NCBI RefSeq assembly: GCF_014076415.1
Contig: NZ_CP043568.1
Span: 434,001 to 498,000, forward strand
Direction: 5' to 3'
Origin: Comamonas testosteroni
GTDB lineage: Bacteria > Pseudomonadota > Gammaproteobacteria > Burkholderiales > Burkholderiaceae_C
Length of the DNA: 64,000 bases
Below, one piece after another: positions 33,962-42,051 of this stretch. The position numbers were made by a program, and so were the translations under genes. Numbering within the stretch: position 1 is the stretch's first letter; the number at the start of each line of letters is the position of its first letter. The notes under the pieces were generated by a model. It saw only the letters and a program-made list of their open reading frames with translations. It was not told where the DNA came from and ran no database searches.

Positions 33962-34064
33962 GATGGGACTTGTCCAGAGGAACCTTGAATGCCGTGAATT
34001 GTGTCCGTAATTTAATGATTTGCTTCTATATGCTTATGCAGCATTAAGCTTGTGGGGTTAATGC

Positions 34065-34097
34065 AAAAAAGCCCAGGTCTCTTGCGAGACATGGGCT
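34065..34097 (-). terminator. Terminator after the YXWGXW gene
   Basis: On the minus strand AGCCCATGTCTC and GAGACCTGGGCT form a stem with one mismatch around GCAA, followed by TTTTTT (bases 34070-34065). It ends the gene at 34171. The rest of 33962-34064 holds the upstream region of the Bug gene, with an imperfect palindrome GCTTATGCAGCATTAAGC at about 34032-34049. Confidence 0.85.
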
Positions 34098-34170
34098 GAA
34101 ATCCGCTGGAAAGTGATGACTCGGAGGGCCAGCGGAGGGAGCGATCAAGGCTTGAAGCGTCAACAGGCGC

Positions 34171-34575
34171 TTAGCGACGATACGGGTTGTGGGGGTTGCG
34201 GTCATGGCGGTTGGGCACGCCGTCACCGTCCCTGTCCCAGCGGCTGGCCCGGTAGTCCCAGCGGTTGCCGTGCTGCACCCAGGCGGGCTGGCGGTACACA
34301 TAGCCGGGGCGGTTCTGCACCCAGTGGCCGGCGCGCCAGACATGGCGGTGGCCGCGCGGCTCCCAGTAACCAGGGGCCCAGACATAGCCGCGGCGCGGAG
34401 CGGGCACGGCTTCATAGCGGACCGGGGGCGGTGCGTTGAACTGCACGTTCACATAGGCGCCCTGGCTGGCGCCCGCCCAGTAAGCGCTTTGGGCCTGTGC
34501 GCTGCCGGCAAAGCCCAGCAAGGCGAGTGCGCCTGCGGCAGCGACGGTTTGGATGGTGTTGCGGATTGTCAGCAT
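34171..34575 (-). CDS. YXWGXW repeat-containing exported protein
   Basis: The 134-residue product has a signal peptide (to about residue 27, SAQAQS) and a Tyr/Trp/Arg-rich domain with repeats such as RRGYVWAPGYWEPRGHRHVW and RAGHWVQNRPGYVYRQPAW, which define the YXWGXW family. The C-terminus has DRDGDGVPNRHDRNP, a calcium-loop-like sequence of the EF-hand/TSP3 kind. ATG 34575 is chosen because AGGAGG lies just before it; the open frame extends further upstream. The function is unknown; likely periplasmic or outer-membrane associated. Confidence 0.82.
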   Translation of the reverse strand: MLTIRNTIQTVAAAGALALLGFAGSAQAQSAYWAGASQGAYVNVQFNAPPPVRYEAVPAPRRGYVWAPGYWEPRGHRHVWRAGHWVQNRPGYVYRQPAWVQHGNRWDYRASRWDRDGDGVPNRHDRNPHNPYRR

Positions 34576-34775
34576 ATACGCCTCCTTCATGGGTAGCGGG
34601 CTGTCTGTGGGTCCAGGCATCCCTTGGGCTCCATGTTGGAAGGCCAGCGTCAACCGTGGGTTGCCGCTGTGCGAAGTCTTGCAATCTTGTGTGTCTGTTT
34701 GGTGAAGAATGTATAGAACAGGCAGATAACGCAGATGCAGCAAGCGCATTTAGCTACATATTTGAGAGTGGCCGT

Positions 34776-35507
34776 CTACCGGCGCAAGGCCGCAAAGGCG
34801 GGCAACTCCCATTTGCGCATGCCCAGCACCAGGGTGTAGCCCTCGATCTTGTTGGGCCCCAGGCGCTGATCCTGCAGATGCTGCTGCGAAAAGTCCTGAC
34901 CGATGCGCTGTATACGCTCCACGAAGCTGGGCGCCAGGCTGGGGGCGATGGAGCCATGCACCAGCAGCATGGTCTCGTCCTCGCCGGCAAAAGTGCCGCC
35001 GAAGTAGTCCAGCACGGCGTTCTCGCGGAAGAAGTCCATCACCGGGCCGTTGGTCTGCCAGCGGAAGGTCTTGGCCAGGCGCAGCTTGTAGCGGTTGCCG
35101 GGACGCAGCTCGATGATGCCGATGCGGTCCAGCTGTGCCAGATAGCCTATGCCCTCGGGCTCGCTGATGCGGTAGGTGGCGACGATCTGCTCCAGCGTCC
35201 ATTGGCTGAGCACGCAGATGGCCGTGAGCAGCAGCTTGCGGTCGGCAACCACGGCAATCTCCTGCTCGCGCGTGATCTGTTGCAGCAGCGGCCGGCTGTC
35301 GGCCACATTGCGCGCCAGATCGGCAAAGTCCAGGTGCAGGGCGCGGCAGATCTCGTCGATGCGCGACAGCGGCATGTCGCCCTTGGCCAGCATGCGCTTG
35401 ACGCTGGATTCGGCCATGCCTATGGCCTGTGCCAGGTCGGCATAGGTCATCTGCGCGGCCTTGAGTTCTTTCTTGATGGCGGTGACGAGATCGGCGGTCG
35501 TGCTCAT
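34776..35507 (-). CDS. XRE-family transcriptional regulator
   Basis: The 243-residue product has an N-terminal Cro/CI-type helix-turn-helix (MTYADLAQAIGMAESSVKRMLAKGDMPLSRIDEI). A C-terminal region of about 170 residues has FRENAVLDYFGGTFAGEDE and no known domain that I can name. It lies divergent from the ceramidase-like gene with 110 bases between them, so it may control that gene or itself. ATG 35507 fits the start of the XRE domain, though no strong ribosome-binding site is seen. Bases 34576-34775 downstream hold no gene. Confidence 0.82.
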   Translation of the reverse strand: MSTTADLVTAIKKELKAAQMTYADLAQAIGMAESSVKRMLAKGDMPLSRIDEICRALHLDFADLARNVADSRPLLQQITREQEIAVVADRKLLLTAICVLSQWTLEQIVATYRISEPEGIGYLAQLDRIGIIELRPGNRYKLRLAKTFRWQTNGPVMDFFRENAVLDYFGGTFAGEDETMLLVHGSIAPSLAPSFVERIQRIGQDFSQQHLQDQRLGPNKIEGYTLVLGMRKWELPAFAALRR

Positions 35508-35617
35508 GGTATCGGTTGGTAGTACTGGCAGTGCAGCGATATGGGGCAAGTTTAGAAGATTGATGCCGCTGCTTCGGCTGATTTCCATACTGCGCGGCAA
35601 TCACACAAGGAAGCGCC

Positions 35618-36418
35618 ATGCAACTGCATACCTCATCGATCACGAACGTGGAAATGACGAGCCCCGAGACCTCGGGCACGCTGGAGCAGCGCTTTGCCTT
35701 GTTCGGGGGCATGGCCTTGCTGTTCACGCTGGCACTGCTGATGCCCGGCATGGCCCAGCCCGAGCACTATCACGCCTTTGCCGACCAGCGCGGCTGGCTG
35801 GGCCTGCCGCATGCAGCCGATGTGTTGAGCAACCTGGGGTTTGTGCTGGCCGGACTGGCGGGCGGGCTTGCGCTGTGGCGTGCCGACTATCAGAAGCTCA
35901 ATGGCACGGCGCGTGCCCTCTGTGCTCTCTTCTTTGCGGGCCTGCTGTGCTCGGGGGCGGGCTCGGCCTGGTATCACTGGGCGCCGCAGGATTCGAGTCT
36001 GGTCTGGGACCGGCTGGGCATGAGCCTGGCTTTCGCCGGCTTGCTGGGTCTGGCGGTGCAGACGCGCATTGACGACATCAGCGCCTGCATCACTGCCGGA
36101 GTATTGCTGGTGGCAGCACCCGCCAGCGTGGCAGTCTGGGCGCAGACCAGCAATGTGCTGCCCTGGGTGCTGGTGCAGGGCGGCGGCATGCTGACTCTCC
36201 TGTGGCTGGCCTTTGTGACGCCGCGTCGTCACGCACTGCCCGTGGAGCTGGGCTGGGTGATCGGTCTGTACTTCGTGGCCAAGCTGCTGGAGTTGTCGGA
36301 CGGCGATGTCTTCGATGTGACCGCGCACGCAATCTCCGGCCACAGCCTCAAGCACTGGGTGGCCGCCGCCGCCGCATGGCCTGTGCTGCGTGCCTTGCAG
36401 CAGTGGCGCGAGTCGTAA
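35618..36418 (+). CDS. Ceramidase-like (CREST) membrane hydrolase
   Basis: The 266-residue product has about seven hydrophobic segments. It has the pattern of the alkaline ceramidase/CREST family: DVLSNLGFVLAGLAGG, SGAGSAWYHWAPQDSSLVWDRL with Ser, His and Asp, and SGHSLKHWVAAAAA with two His, which together would bind a zinc ion in the membrane. In eukaryotes relatives cleave ceramides; the bacterial substrate is unknown. ATG 35618 has AGGAAG before it. A family 1 repeat follows the stop codon. Confidence 0.8.
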   Translation: MQLHTSSITNVEMTSPETSGTLEQRFALFGGMALLFTLALLMPGMAQPEHYHAFADQRGWLGLPHAADVLSNLGFVLAGLAGGLALWRADYQKLNGTARALCALFFAGLLCSGAGSAWYHWAPQDSSLVWDRLGMSLAFAGLLGLAVQTRIDDISACITAGVLLVAAPASVAVWAQTSNVLPWVLVQGGGMLTLLWLAFVTPRRHALPVELGWVIGLYFVAKLLELSDGDVFDVTAHAISGHSLKHWVAAAAAWPVLRALQQWRES

Positions 36419-36420
36419 TA

Positions 36421-36467
36421 TTCATAGCGGCTAGCGCATGTTCAACAAGCGCCAGCGGCATAAAACC
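36421..36467 (+). repeat. Palindromic intergenic repeat, family 1
   Basis: TTCATAGCGGCTAGCGCATG and AACAAGCGCCAGCGGC follow the family pattern, two bases after the ceramidase-like stop codon. Confidence 0.6.
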
Positions 36468-36523
36468 TACAAAAAAATCCGGGCAAGTTGGCACAATGCC
36501 AGCAGCGCCACAGGGAGAGATCC

Positions 36524-38476
36524 ATGAATTCCACGCCGACCGTCCATACGGCCGCCACTGCACAGCAGCATGCCCACCCCAACCAGTTTGCCCTGCTGGG
36601 CCAGCGCCGCTTTGCGCCGTTTTTCTGGACGCAGTTTGCCGGTGCGGGCAATGACAATCTCTTCAAGTTCGCCTTCACGGTGATGGTTACCTATCAGCTC
36701 AGCGTCTCGTGGCTGCCGCCTTCCATGGCGGGCCTGGTGATCGGTGCGCTGTTCACCCTGCCTTATCTGCTGTTTTCGGCCACTTCGGGCCAGCTGACCG
36801 ACAAGTGGGACAAGACCCGCATGTTCCGCCTGGTCAAGAATCTCGAGATCGGCATCATGCTGATCGCGGCCTGGGGCTTCATCCAGGCCAATGTGCCGGT
36901 TCTGCTGCTGTGCGTGTTCCTCATGGGACTGCACTCCACGCTGTTCGGCCCCGTCAAGTTCGCCTATCTGCCCCAGGTGCTCAACGACCGCGAACTCACG
37001 GGCGGCAACGGCATGGTGGAGATGGGCACGTTTGTCGCCATCCTGCTGGGTCAGGTCGCTGGCGGCCTGCTGATCGCCGTGCCAGAGGTCGGTCATATGC
37101 AGGTCGCCATGGCCTGCGTGGCCGTCGCGGTCGTGGGCCGCATCTGCGCGCAGTTCATTCCTCACGCACCGGCCACCGATCCGGGCCTGATCATCAACTG
37201 GAATCCGTTTACCGAAACCTGGCGCAACCTCCAGCTGGCTCGTCAGCAGCCCGTGGTGTTCCGCTCGCTGCTCGGCATCAGCTGGATGTGGTTCTTTGGT
37301 GCGGTGTTTCTCTCGCAGTTTCCCAGCTTTGCCAAGGAGGTGCTGCATGGCGACGAGCATGTGGCATCGCTGCTGCTGGTGATCTTCTCGGTGGGCATAG
37401 GCATCGGTTCGCTGTTGTGCGAGGTGTTCAGCCGTCGTCAGGTGGAGATCGGTCTGGTGCCGCTGGGTGCGATTGGCATGAGCGTGTTTGCGATTGATCT
37501 GTTCTTTGCCACGCGCGCGCTGCCGCCGTCCGAGCTGATGGGCGTGAGTGCCTTTTTTGGAGAGGCCAAGCACTGGCGCGTGATGCTGGATCTGGGCCTG
37601 CTGGCGCTGTCGGCGGGCATTTACAGCGTGCCCATGTATGCGCTGATCCAGATGCGCAGCCAGCCCACGCACCGCGCGCGCATCATCGCAGCCAACAATA
37701 TCCTGAACGCGCTGTTCATGATCGCCTCGGCTGTGCTGGCCGGCGCCCTGCTGGCCGCAGGTTGCAGCATTCCACAGGTGTTTCTGATCACCGGCATCGC
37801 CAATGCCATCGTGGCGCTCTATGTGTTCCTGCTGGTGCCCGAATATCTGCTGCGCTTTGTGGCCTGGGTCATTACCCACTTTGTCTACCGCTTCAAGGTG
37901 CGTGGCGACGAGCATATTCCGCACGATGGCGCGGCCGTGCTGGTCTGCAACCATGTGAGCTTTGTCGATGCCATCTTGCTCATGGCGGCCAGCCCGCGCC
38001 CCATTCACTTCGTGATGGATCACCGCATCTTCCAGGCACCGGTGCTGGGCTGGTTGTTCAAGCTGGCCAAGGCGATCCCGATTGCGCCGCACAAGGAGGA
38101 CCCCGCGACCTATGAAGCCGCGTTCGCGCGGGCCGCAGAGGTGCTGCGCGAGGGCGATCTGCTGGCCATCTTCCCGGAGGGCGGCATCACCTCAGACGGC
38201 CAGCTGCAGCCGTTCAAGGGCGGCATCATGAAGATTCTCGACCATGCGCGAGACGACGGCCTGCAGGTTCCCGTCATTCCCATGGCGCTCACCAATCTCT
38301 GGGGATCCTACTTCAGCCGCATCGAGTTGCGCGGCGGCAAGAATGTGGCCATGGTCAAGCCGTTGCGCCGCGGCCTGTTCAACCGGGTGGGGCTGGAAGT
38401 GGGCGAGCCCGTGGCGGCTGCCGCTGTCACGCCGGCCCTGCTGCAGCAGAACGTGGCGGATTTGCTCAGGCGTTGA
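36524..38476 (+). CDS. Fused lysophospholipid transporter (LplT-like MFS) and acyltransferase (PlsC-like)
   Basis: The 650-residue product is a fusion. Residues 1-430 form an MFS transporter with FAGAGNDNLFKFAFTVMVTY and HSTLFGPVKFAYLPQVL, typical of LplT, which flips lysophospholipids across the inner membrane. Residues 440-650 form an acyltransferase with NHVSFVDAIL (the N/H-x4-D motif) and FPEGGITSDG. Together they would import a lysophospholipid and re-acylate it, like LplT plus the acyltransferase half of Aas in E. coli. There is no acyl-ACP synthetase domain. ATG 36524 is preceded by AGGGAG. Confidence 0.9.
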   Translation: MNSTPTVHTAATAQQHAHPNQFALLGQRRFAPFFWTQFAGAGNDNLFKFAFTVMVTYQLSVSWLPPSMAGLVIGALFTLPYLLFSATSGQLTDKWDKTRMFRLVKNLEIGIMLIAAWGFIQANVPVLLLCVFLMGLHSTLFGPVKFAYLPQVLNDRELTGGNGMVEMGTFVAILLGQVAGGLLIAVPEVGHMQVAMACVAVAVVGRICAQFIPHAPATDPGLIINWNPFTETWRNLQLARQQPVVFRSLLGISWMWFFGAVFLSQFPSFAKEVLHGDEHVASLLLVIFSVGIGIGSLLCEVFSRRQVEIGLVPLGAIGMSVFAIDLFFATRALPPSELMGVSAFFGEAKHWRVMLDLGLLALSAGIYSVPMYALIQMRSQPTHRARIIAANNILNALFMIASAVLAGALLAAGCSIPQVFLITGIANAIVALYVFLLVPEYLLRFVAWVITHFVYRFKVRGDEHIPHDGAAVLVCNHVSFVDAILLMAASPRPIHFVMDHRIFQAPVLGWLFKLAKAIPIAPHKEDPATYEAAFARAAEVLREGDLLAIFPEGGITSDGQLQPFKGGIMKILDHARDDGLQVPVIPMALTNLWGSYFSRIELRGGKNVAMVKPLRRGLFNRVGLEVGEPVAAAAVTPALLQQNVADLLRR

Positions 38477-38486
38477 GGCTGGACGA

Positions 38487-39260
38487 TCAGGGCAGGAGTC
38501 GGATATCACCCATGTAGGCAAGTCCTTCGCCATGGGGGTTGTCCGAGTCCGCCGATACGGTGATGCCGATGATGGTGGGCATGGTCTGCGACTCGTCGCC
38601 AAAGGCGTGCATATAGTCGGACGTCAGATTGCGCTGCTCCGTCACCCACTGGCCTTTGTGCGTGCTGCCGCTTTGCAGCACGATATAGCGCATGCGATGC
38701 GTGAACGCGTTGTGCATGACCGTCCCTGCGGGCTGCTTGTTGTCCCAGACATAGCACAGCGTCTCGGCCGGAATATCCTCTCCGGTGCTGATTCTGCCCA
38801 GACGCAGCTTTGCCCGTTCGCCAAAGCTCAGCTGCGATTTGTCAAAGTCGAAGGACACACAGAGCTTGAGCGCCGCATCGTCACCGGCTCTGGTTTTGAT
38901 ATCGGCCTTGTCGATCAGCTGATCCACGCGCCAGCGCCACTGCAGCTGCAGATCGGGCGAGGCAGTCAGGTGCAGCGTGTGAACCATATTGCCGTAGGCG
39001 TCCTGTGTGCTCACGCGCAGCACATGCCCGCCATCCTGATCCACCACATTGAAGGCCGTCGGGTTCTTGTTGGGCAGGGTGGCAAAGTGCCAGGGCCCGC
39101 CCAGCGGGCCCGGCGGCATCTGCGAAAAAGCGGGAATGCTGCTGCCCTGCGCCAGTGCCGAGACAGCTAGCGCGGACATGGCCGTGGCGAGCACCGCCGC
39201 AAGCCGGCTTTGCCGGCGTGAAGGTTTGTGCAGGGCGAAGGTCTGAGAGTGAAGCCGCAT
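38487..39260 (-). CDS. DUF3047 domain exported protein
   Basis: The 257-residue product has a Lys/Arg-rich start and a hydrophobic signal segment ending SALAQGS. The body has LQWRWRVDQLIDKADIKTRAGDDAALKLCVSFD and TLCYVWDNKQPAGT, which I recognise as DUF3047, a beta-sandwich family of unknown function. ATG 39260 is the likely start; an upstream in-frame ATG would add 18 residues. It converges with the LplT-PlsC gene, with only ten bases between the stop codons. Bases 39261-39490 upstream hold no gene; a TTGACA lies near 39394 but no clear -10 box. Confidence 0.78.
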   Translation of the reverse strand: MRLHSQTFALHKPSRRQSRLAAVLATAMSALAVSALAQGSSIPAFSQMPPGPLGGPWHFATLPNKNPTAFNVVDQDGGHVLRVSTQDAYGNMVHTLHLTASPDLQLQWRWRVDQLIDKADIKTRAGDDAALKLCVSFDFDKSQLSFGERAKLRLGRISTGEDIPAETLCYVWDNKQPAGTVMHNAFTHRMRYIVLQSGSTHKGQWVTEQRNLTSDYMHAFGDESQTMPTIIGITVSADSDNPHGEGLAYMGDIRLLP

Positions 39261-39490
39261 GGATTGCCTGATGATTTTTGAAAGTTGTGGGCGCGGGAGT
39301 GAGGCAAGATGCACAAGCTGCAGCCGGTTTGAGAGCTGGCAGCGGGCGGTGAGTATCGATTTGCGATACCGCGAGACCTGCCGCTTGCTGATTTTGACAA
39401 AACACAGGGCCGAAGTTTCGGGCGCGTGGATGATTCGTTCGTCGCCGCACAGAAATTGCGGCCCATTTCAACAACCACCGGGAGCCATTT

Positions 39491-39955
39491 GTGATCAACG
39501 TCCTGACCTTTATCCGTCCTCTTCGCAAAAGCCTGTGCGCCCTGGGCGCGGCCTTTGCCTTGCTGGGCGGCAGTGCGGTCCACGCCCAGAGCGAAGCCTC
39601 TCTGGTGCTATCGGCCCTGCCCGTGGCATCGGTGGTTGCAGCGGTATCGGGTGGCGCTTCGGAGGAAGTCGTGGCAATACCCCTGTTTCTGTCGGCCGCT
39701 GGTGCATCCGTGATCGTTGAGGCCGTGGAGAGCAGTGCCACAGGCGTGACCTATGTGCTCAAGAATGTGGCAGACGGCACTTCGGCCGTGGTCAAGGTCT
39801 CTGGCCAGGCCGCAGGCGCCCTGTCGGTCGGCGTGGGCACGGTGGTGCAGACCAGTGCCACGGCGGCCGGCGTGATTCTGTCCACGGCAGGCAAGGTGCT
39901 GGCCTTCATCCCCAACGAAATCGGCAAGGCGCTGATGCACAACGAGCGTCTGTAA
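39491..39955 (+). CDS. Small exported Ala/Val-rich protein of unknown function
   Basis: The 154-residue product starts with GTG 39491 (GGGAG upstream). It has a signal peptide to about residue 33 (GSAVHAQS) and then a low-complexity region rich in Ala, Val, Ser and Gly (ATGVTYVLKNVADGTSAVVK). I do not recognise the family. It is followed after 21 bases by a DUF2145 gene on the same strand, so the two are probably co-transcribed. Confidence 0.6.
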   Translation: MINVLTFIRPLRKSLCALGAAFALLGGSAVHAQSEASLVLSALPVASVVAAVSGGASEEVVAIPLFLSAAGASVIVEAVESSATGVTYVLKNVADGTSAVVKVSGQAAGALSVGVGTVVQTSATAAGVILSTAGKVLAFIPNEIGKALMHNERL

Positions 39956-39976
39956 TTCAAGAAGCTGGAGGCTCGC

Positions 39977-40834
39977 ATGATCAAGGAACCGAAAAGCGTT
40001 GTACAAGCCATGGCGCCCGCTCAACGCACCGGCATGCCCATTCCCGGCCCTGTGGTGCTGGCGCTGGGCGCCGCGCTGATTGCCTGGGCGGGCTCGGCCC
40101 AGGCCGGTCGCAGCTGTGAGGACCGTCCGCTGACTGCCGATGTCATGGCCAAGGGGCTGAATCTGGCCGCGCGTACCGCCAAGGCGCTGGATGCCGAGTT
40201 TCAGAAGAACGGCACCCAGGTCGTGCTGCTGGCGCGCCAAGGGCAGGACTTGAGCAAATACGATCTCAAGTATTCGCACTATGGCTGGGCTTACAGAACA
40301 CCCGCCGGCCCCTGGCGCGTGGCGCACAAGCTCAACGAGTGCGGCACGGCATCCGGCCATATCTACCGGCAGGGCCTGGGCGAGTTCTTTCTTGACGATA
40401 TGTGGCGCTACGAAGCCGCCATTCAGATCCCGACACCGGCGGTGCAGCAGGCCCTGCTCAAGTTCCTGAGCGCTCCCACGGTACTGCGCCTGCAAAACGA
40501 ACCCTACAGCATGGTCAGCTATGTCTGGAGCAGCAAGTACCAGCAGTCGAACCAATGGGCAACCGAGACGCTGGCCGCGGCCATGGAGCCGGCGACGATT
40601 CAGAACCGCGCACAGGCTCAGGCCTGGCTGCAGGCCAGGGGCTATGAGCCCGGCGCGCTCATCATTCGCGCGTTCTCGCGACTGGGGGGGCGCATGACGG
40701 CAGCCAATATCGCGTTTGACGATCATCCGAATGAAAAGCGCTTTGCCAGTCGTATAGAGACGGTGACGGTGGACTCCGTGACCCAGTGGTTGCAGCGCAC
40801 GCAACTGGCTTCGGCCGTGCGCACCGTGCAATGA
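39977..40834 (+). CDS. DUF2145 family exported protein
   Basis: The 285-residue product has a hydrophobic segment near residues 24-42 (GPVVLALGAALIAWAGSAQAG) as signal peptide. The mature part has LLARQGQDLSKYDLKYSHYGWAYR, HKLNECGTASGHIYRQGLGEFF and EPYSMVSYVWSSKYQQSNQWATE, the pattern of DUF2145. The arrangement of Cys, His and Asn suggests an NlpC/P60-like papain fold, but I am not sure of that. It is co-directional with the small protein upstream. Confidence 0.75.
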   Translation: MIKEPKSVVQAMAPAQRTGMPIPGPVVLALGAALIAWAGSAQAGRSCEDRPLTADVMAKGLNLAARTAKALDAEFQKNGTQVVLLARQGQDLSKYDLKYSHYGWAYRTPAGPWRVAHKLNECGTASGHIYRQGLGEFFLDDMWRYEAAIQIPTPAVQQALLKFLSAPTVLRLQNEPYSMVSYVWSSKYQQSNQWATETLAAAMEPATIQNRAQAQAWLQARGYEPGALIIRAFSRLGGRMTAANIAFDDHPNEKRFASRIETVTVDSVTQWLQRTQLASAVRTVQ

Positions 40835-40903
40835 GCTTGAGCCTTGTTGGCTTCAAGATCTTGCTGAATATGCGCATGGCGCTATGTTTTTGGAGTAGTT
40901 GAA

Positions 40904-42004
40904 ATGAGCAAGTCTCTGCGTTTGCCCGAAAAATGGTTTCGCCGCGGTCTCTGGCTGGTCGCGTTGGTGTTTGCCTTTTTCCTGATCGGTCTGGGTGGGC
41001 TGGTGGTGGGCAATCTACCGCAGCCCAATCGCTCGCTGGAGGTGGAATCCTTTATTCCGCAGGCCGATGCACAGCGCGTGCAGGCCGAAATCGACCAGGC
41101 CCGGAAGATTGCAGTCGTGACCCAGAAGGCACTGGACAGGGCTCAGCTCAAGTTCGACGCCGAGCGTGCGCGCTACCAGTCGGCGCGCGACACCTTTGAC
41201 AACTGGGTGGCGACCCGCCGGGCCACGGAGCGCCCCGAGCAGGATGCAGAGCTGGTGGCGCGCAGCAAGGCTCTTGATGCGCTCAAGCAGGCCGAAGACA
41301 TGGCCCGTCAGGAGCGCGAGAAAGAGGCTCAGACCCATCTGGAAGCCAACCAGGCCGTCTCCAATGCCGAAGCCGAGATGAGCAGTCTGCGCGAGCAGGC
41401 CTATCCTCAATACGAAGCTGCCATGCGCTCCAGCGAGCTGCGCGTGTTTCTGTTCCGCCTGGCCATCACCTTGCCTCTGCTGGGAGTGGCGGGCTGGTTG
41501 TTCGCCAAGAAGCGCAAGAGCACCTGGTGGCCATTTGTCTGGGGCTTCATCTTTTTTGCACTGTTCGCCTTCTTTGTCGAGCTGGTGCCCTATCTGCCTG
41601 ACTACGGCGGCTATGTGCGCTACATCGTAGGCATTTTGGTGACGGTATTGCTGGGGCGCTATGCCATTCTGGCGCTCAACCGCTATCTGGAAAAACAGAA
41701 GCTGCAGGAGTCCCTGCCGGAAGAACAGCGCCGTGAGGAGCTGAGCTATGACGTGGCGCTGGAGCGTCTGTCCAAGAATGTGTGCCCGGGCTGCGAGCGC
41801 CCAGTGGATCTCAAGAACACCGAGATCGACTTCTGCCCCCATTGCGGTATCGGCCTGTTCGACCATTGCGGCAGCTGCAATACCCGAAAGAGCGCGTTCT
41901 CACGCTTTTGCCATAGCTGCGGCACTGCGGCGGGGAAGGTCTTGCCGCGTCTGGATGGGGCGCCGGCGGCTCAGCCGGCGTCCGGGGCGAATGAGGTGAG
42001 ATGA
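40904..42004 (+). CDS. Membrane protein with coiled coil and C-terminal zinc ribbons
   Basis: The 366-residue product has a membrane segment near residues 14-37, then a long charged helical region (about 55-170, e.g. KALDRAQLKFDAERARYQSA) likely to form a coiled coil, and two to three membrane segments near 183-260. The C-terminal part has zinc-ribbon pairs VCPGCERPVD, DFCPHCGIGLFDHCGSCN and FCHSCG. I know no defined function; zinc ribbons of this type often mediate protein contacts. It starts with ATG 40904. A possible family 1 repeat relic lies just upstream. Confidence 0.7.
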   Translation: MSKSLRLPEKWFRRGLWLVALVFAFFLIGLGGLVVGNLPQPNRSLEVESFIPQADAQRVQAEIDQARKIAVVTQKALDRAQLKFDAERARYQSARDTFDNWVATRRATERPEQDAELVARSKALDALKQAEDMARQEREKEAQTHLEANQAVSNAEAEMSSLREQAYPQYEAAMRSSELRVFLFRLAITLPLLGVAGWLFAKKRKSTWWPFVWGFIFFALFAFFVELVPYLPDYGGYVRYIVGILVTVLLGRYAILALNRYLEKQKLQESLPEEQRREELSYDVALERLSKNVCPGCERPVDLKNTEIDFCPHCGIGLFDHCGSCNTRKSAFSRFCHSCGTAAGKVLPRLDGAPAAQPASGANEVR

Positions 42005-42051
42005 GTGCTGGCCGGGCAATCCGGCCGCTGGGAGCAGGCCGCGTGTCGGGC

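Noticed and set aside
36467..38092. A 541-residue minus-strand open frame opposite the LplT-PlsC gene
   Set aside because: It is a His/Gln-rich shadow; the plus strand carries the NHVSFVD and FPEGG motifs and a good ribosome-binding site.
40858..40900. A further family 1 repeat copy in reverse orientation before the zinc-ribbon gene (GCGCATGGCGCTATG)
   Set aside because: Only short blocks match; too diverged to list as a copy.
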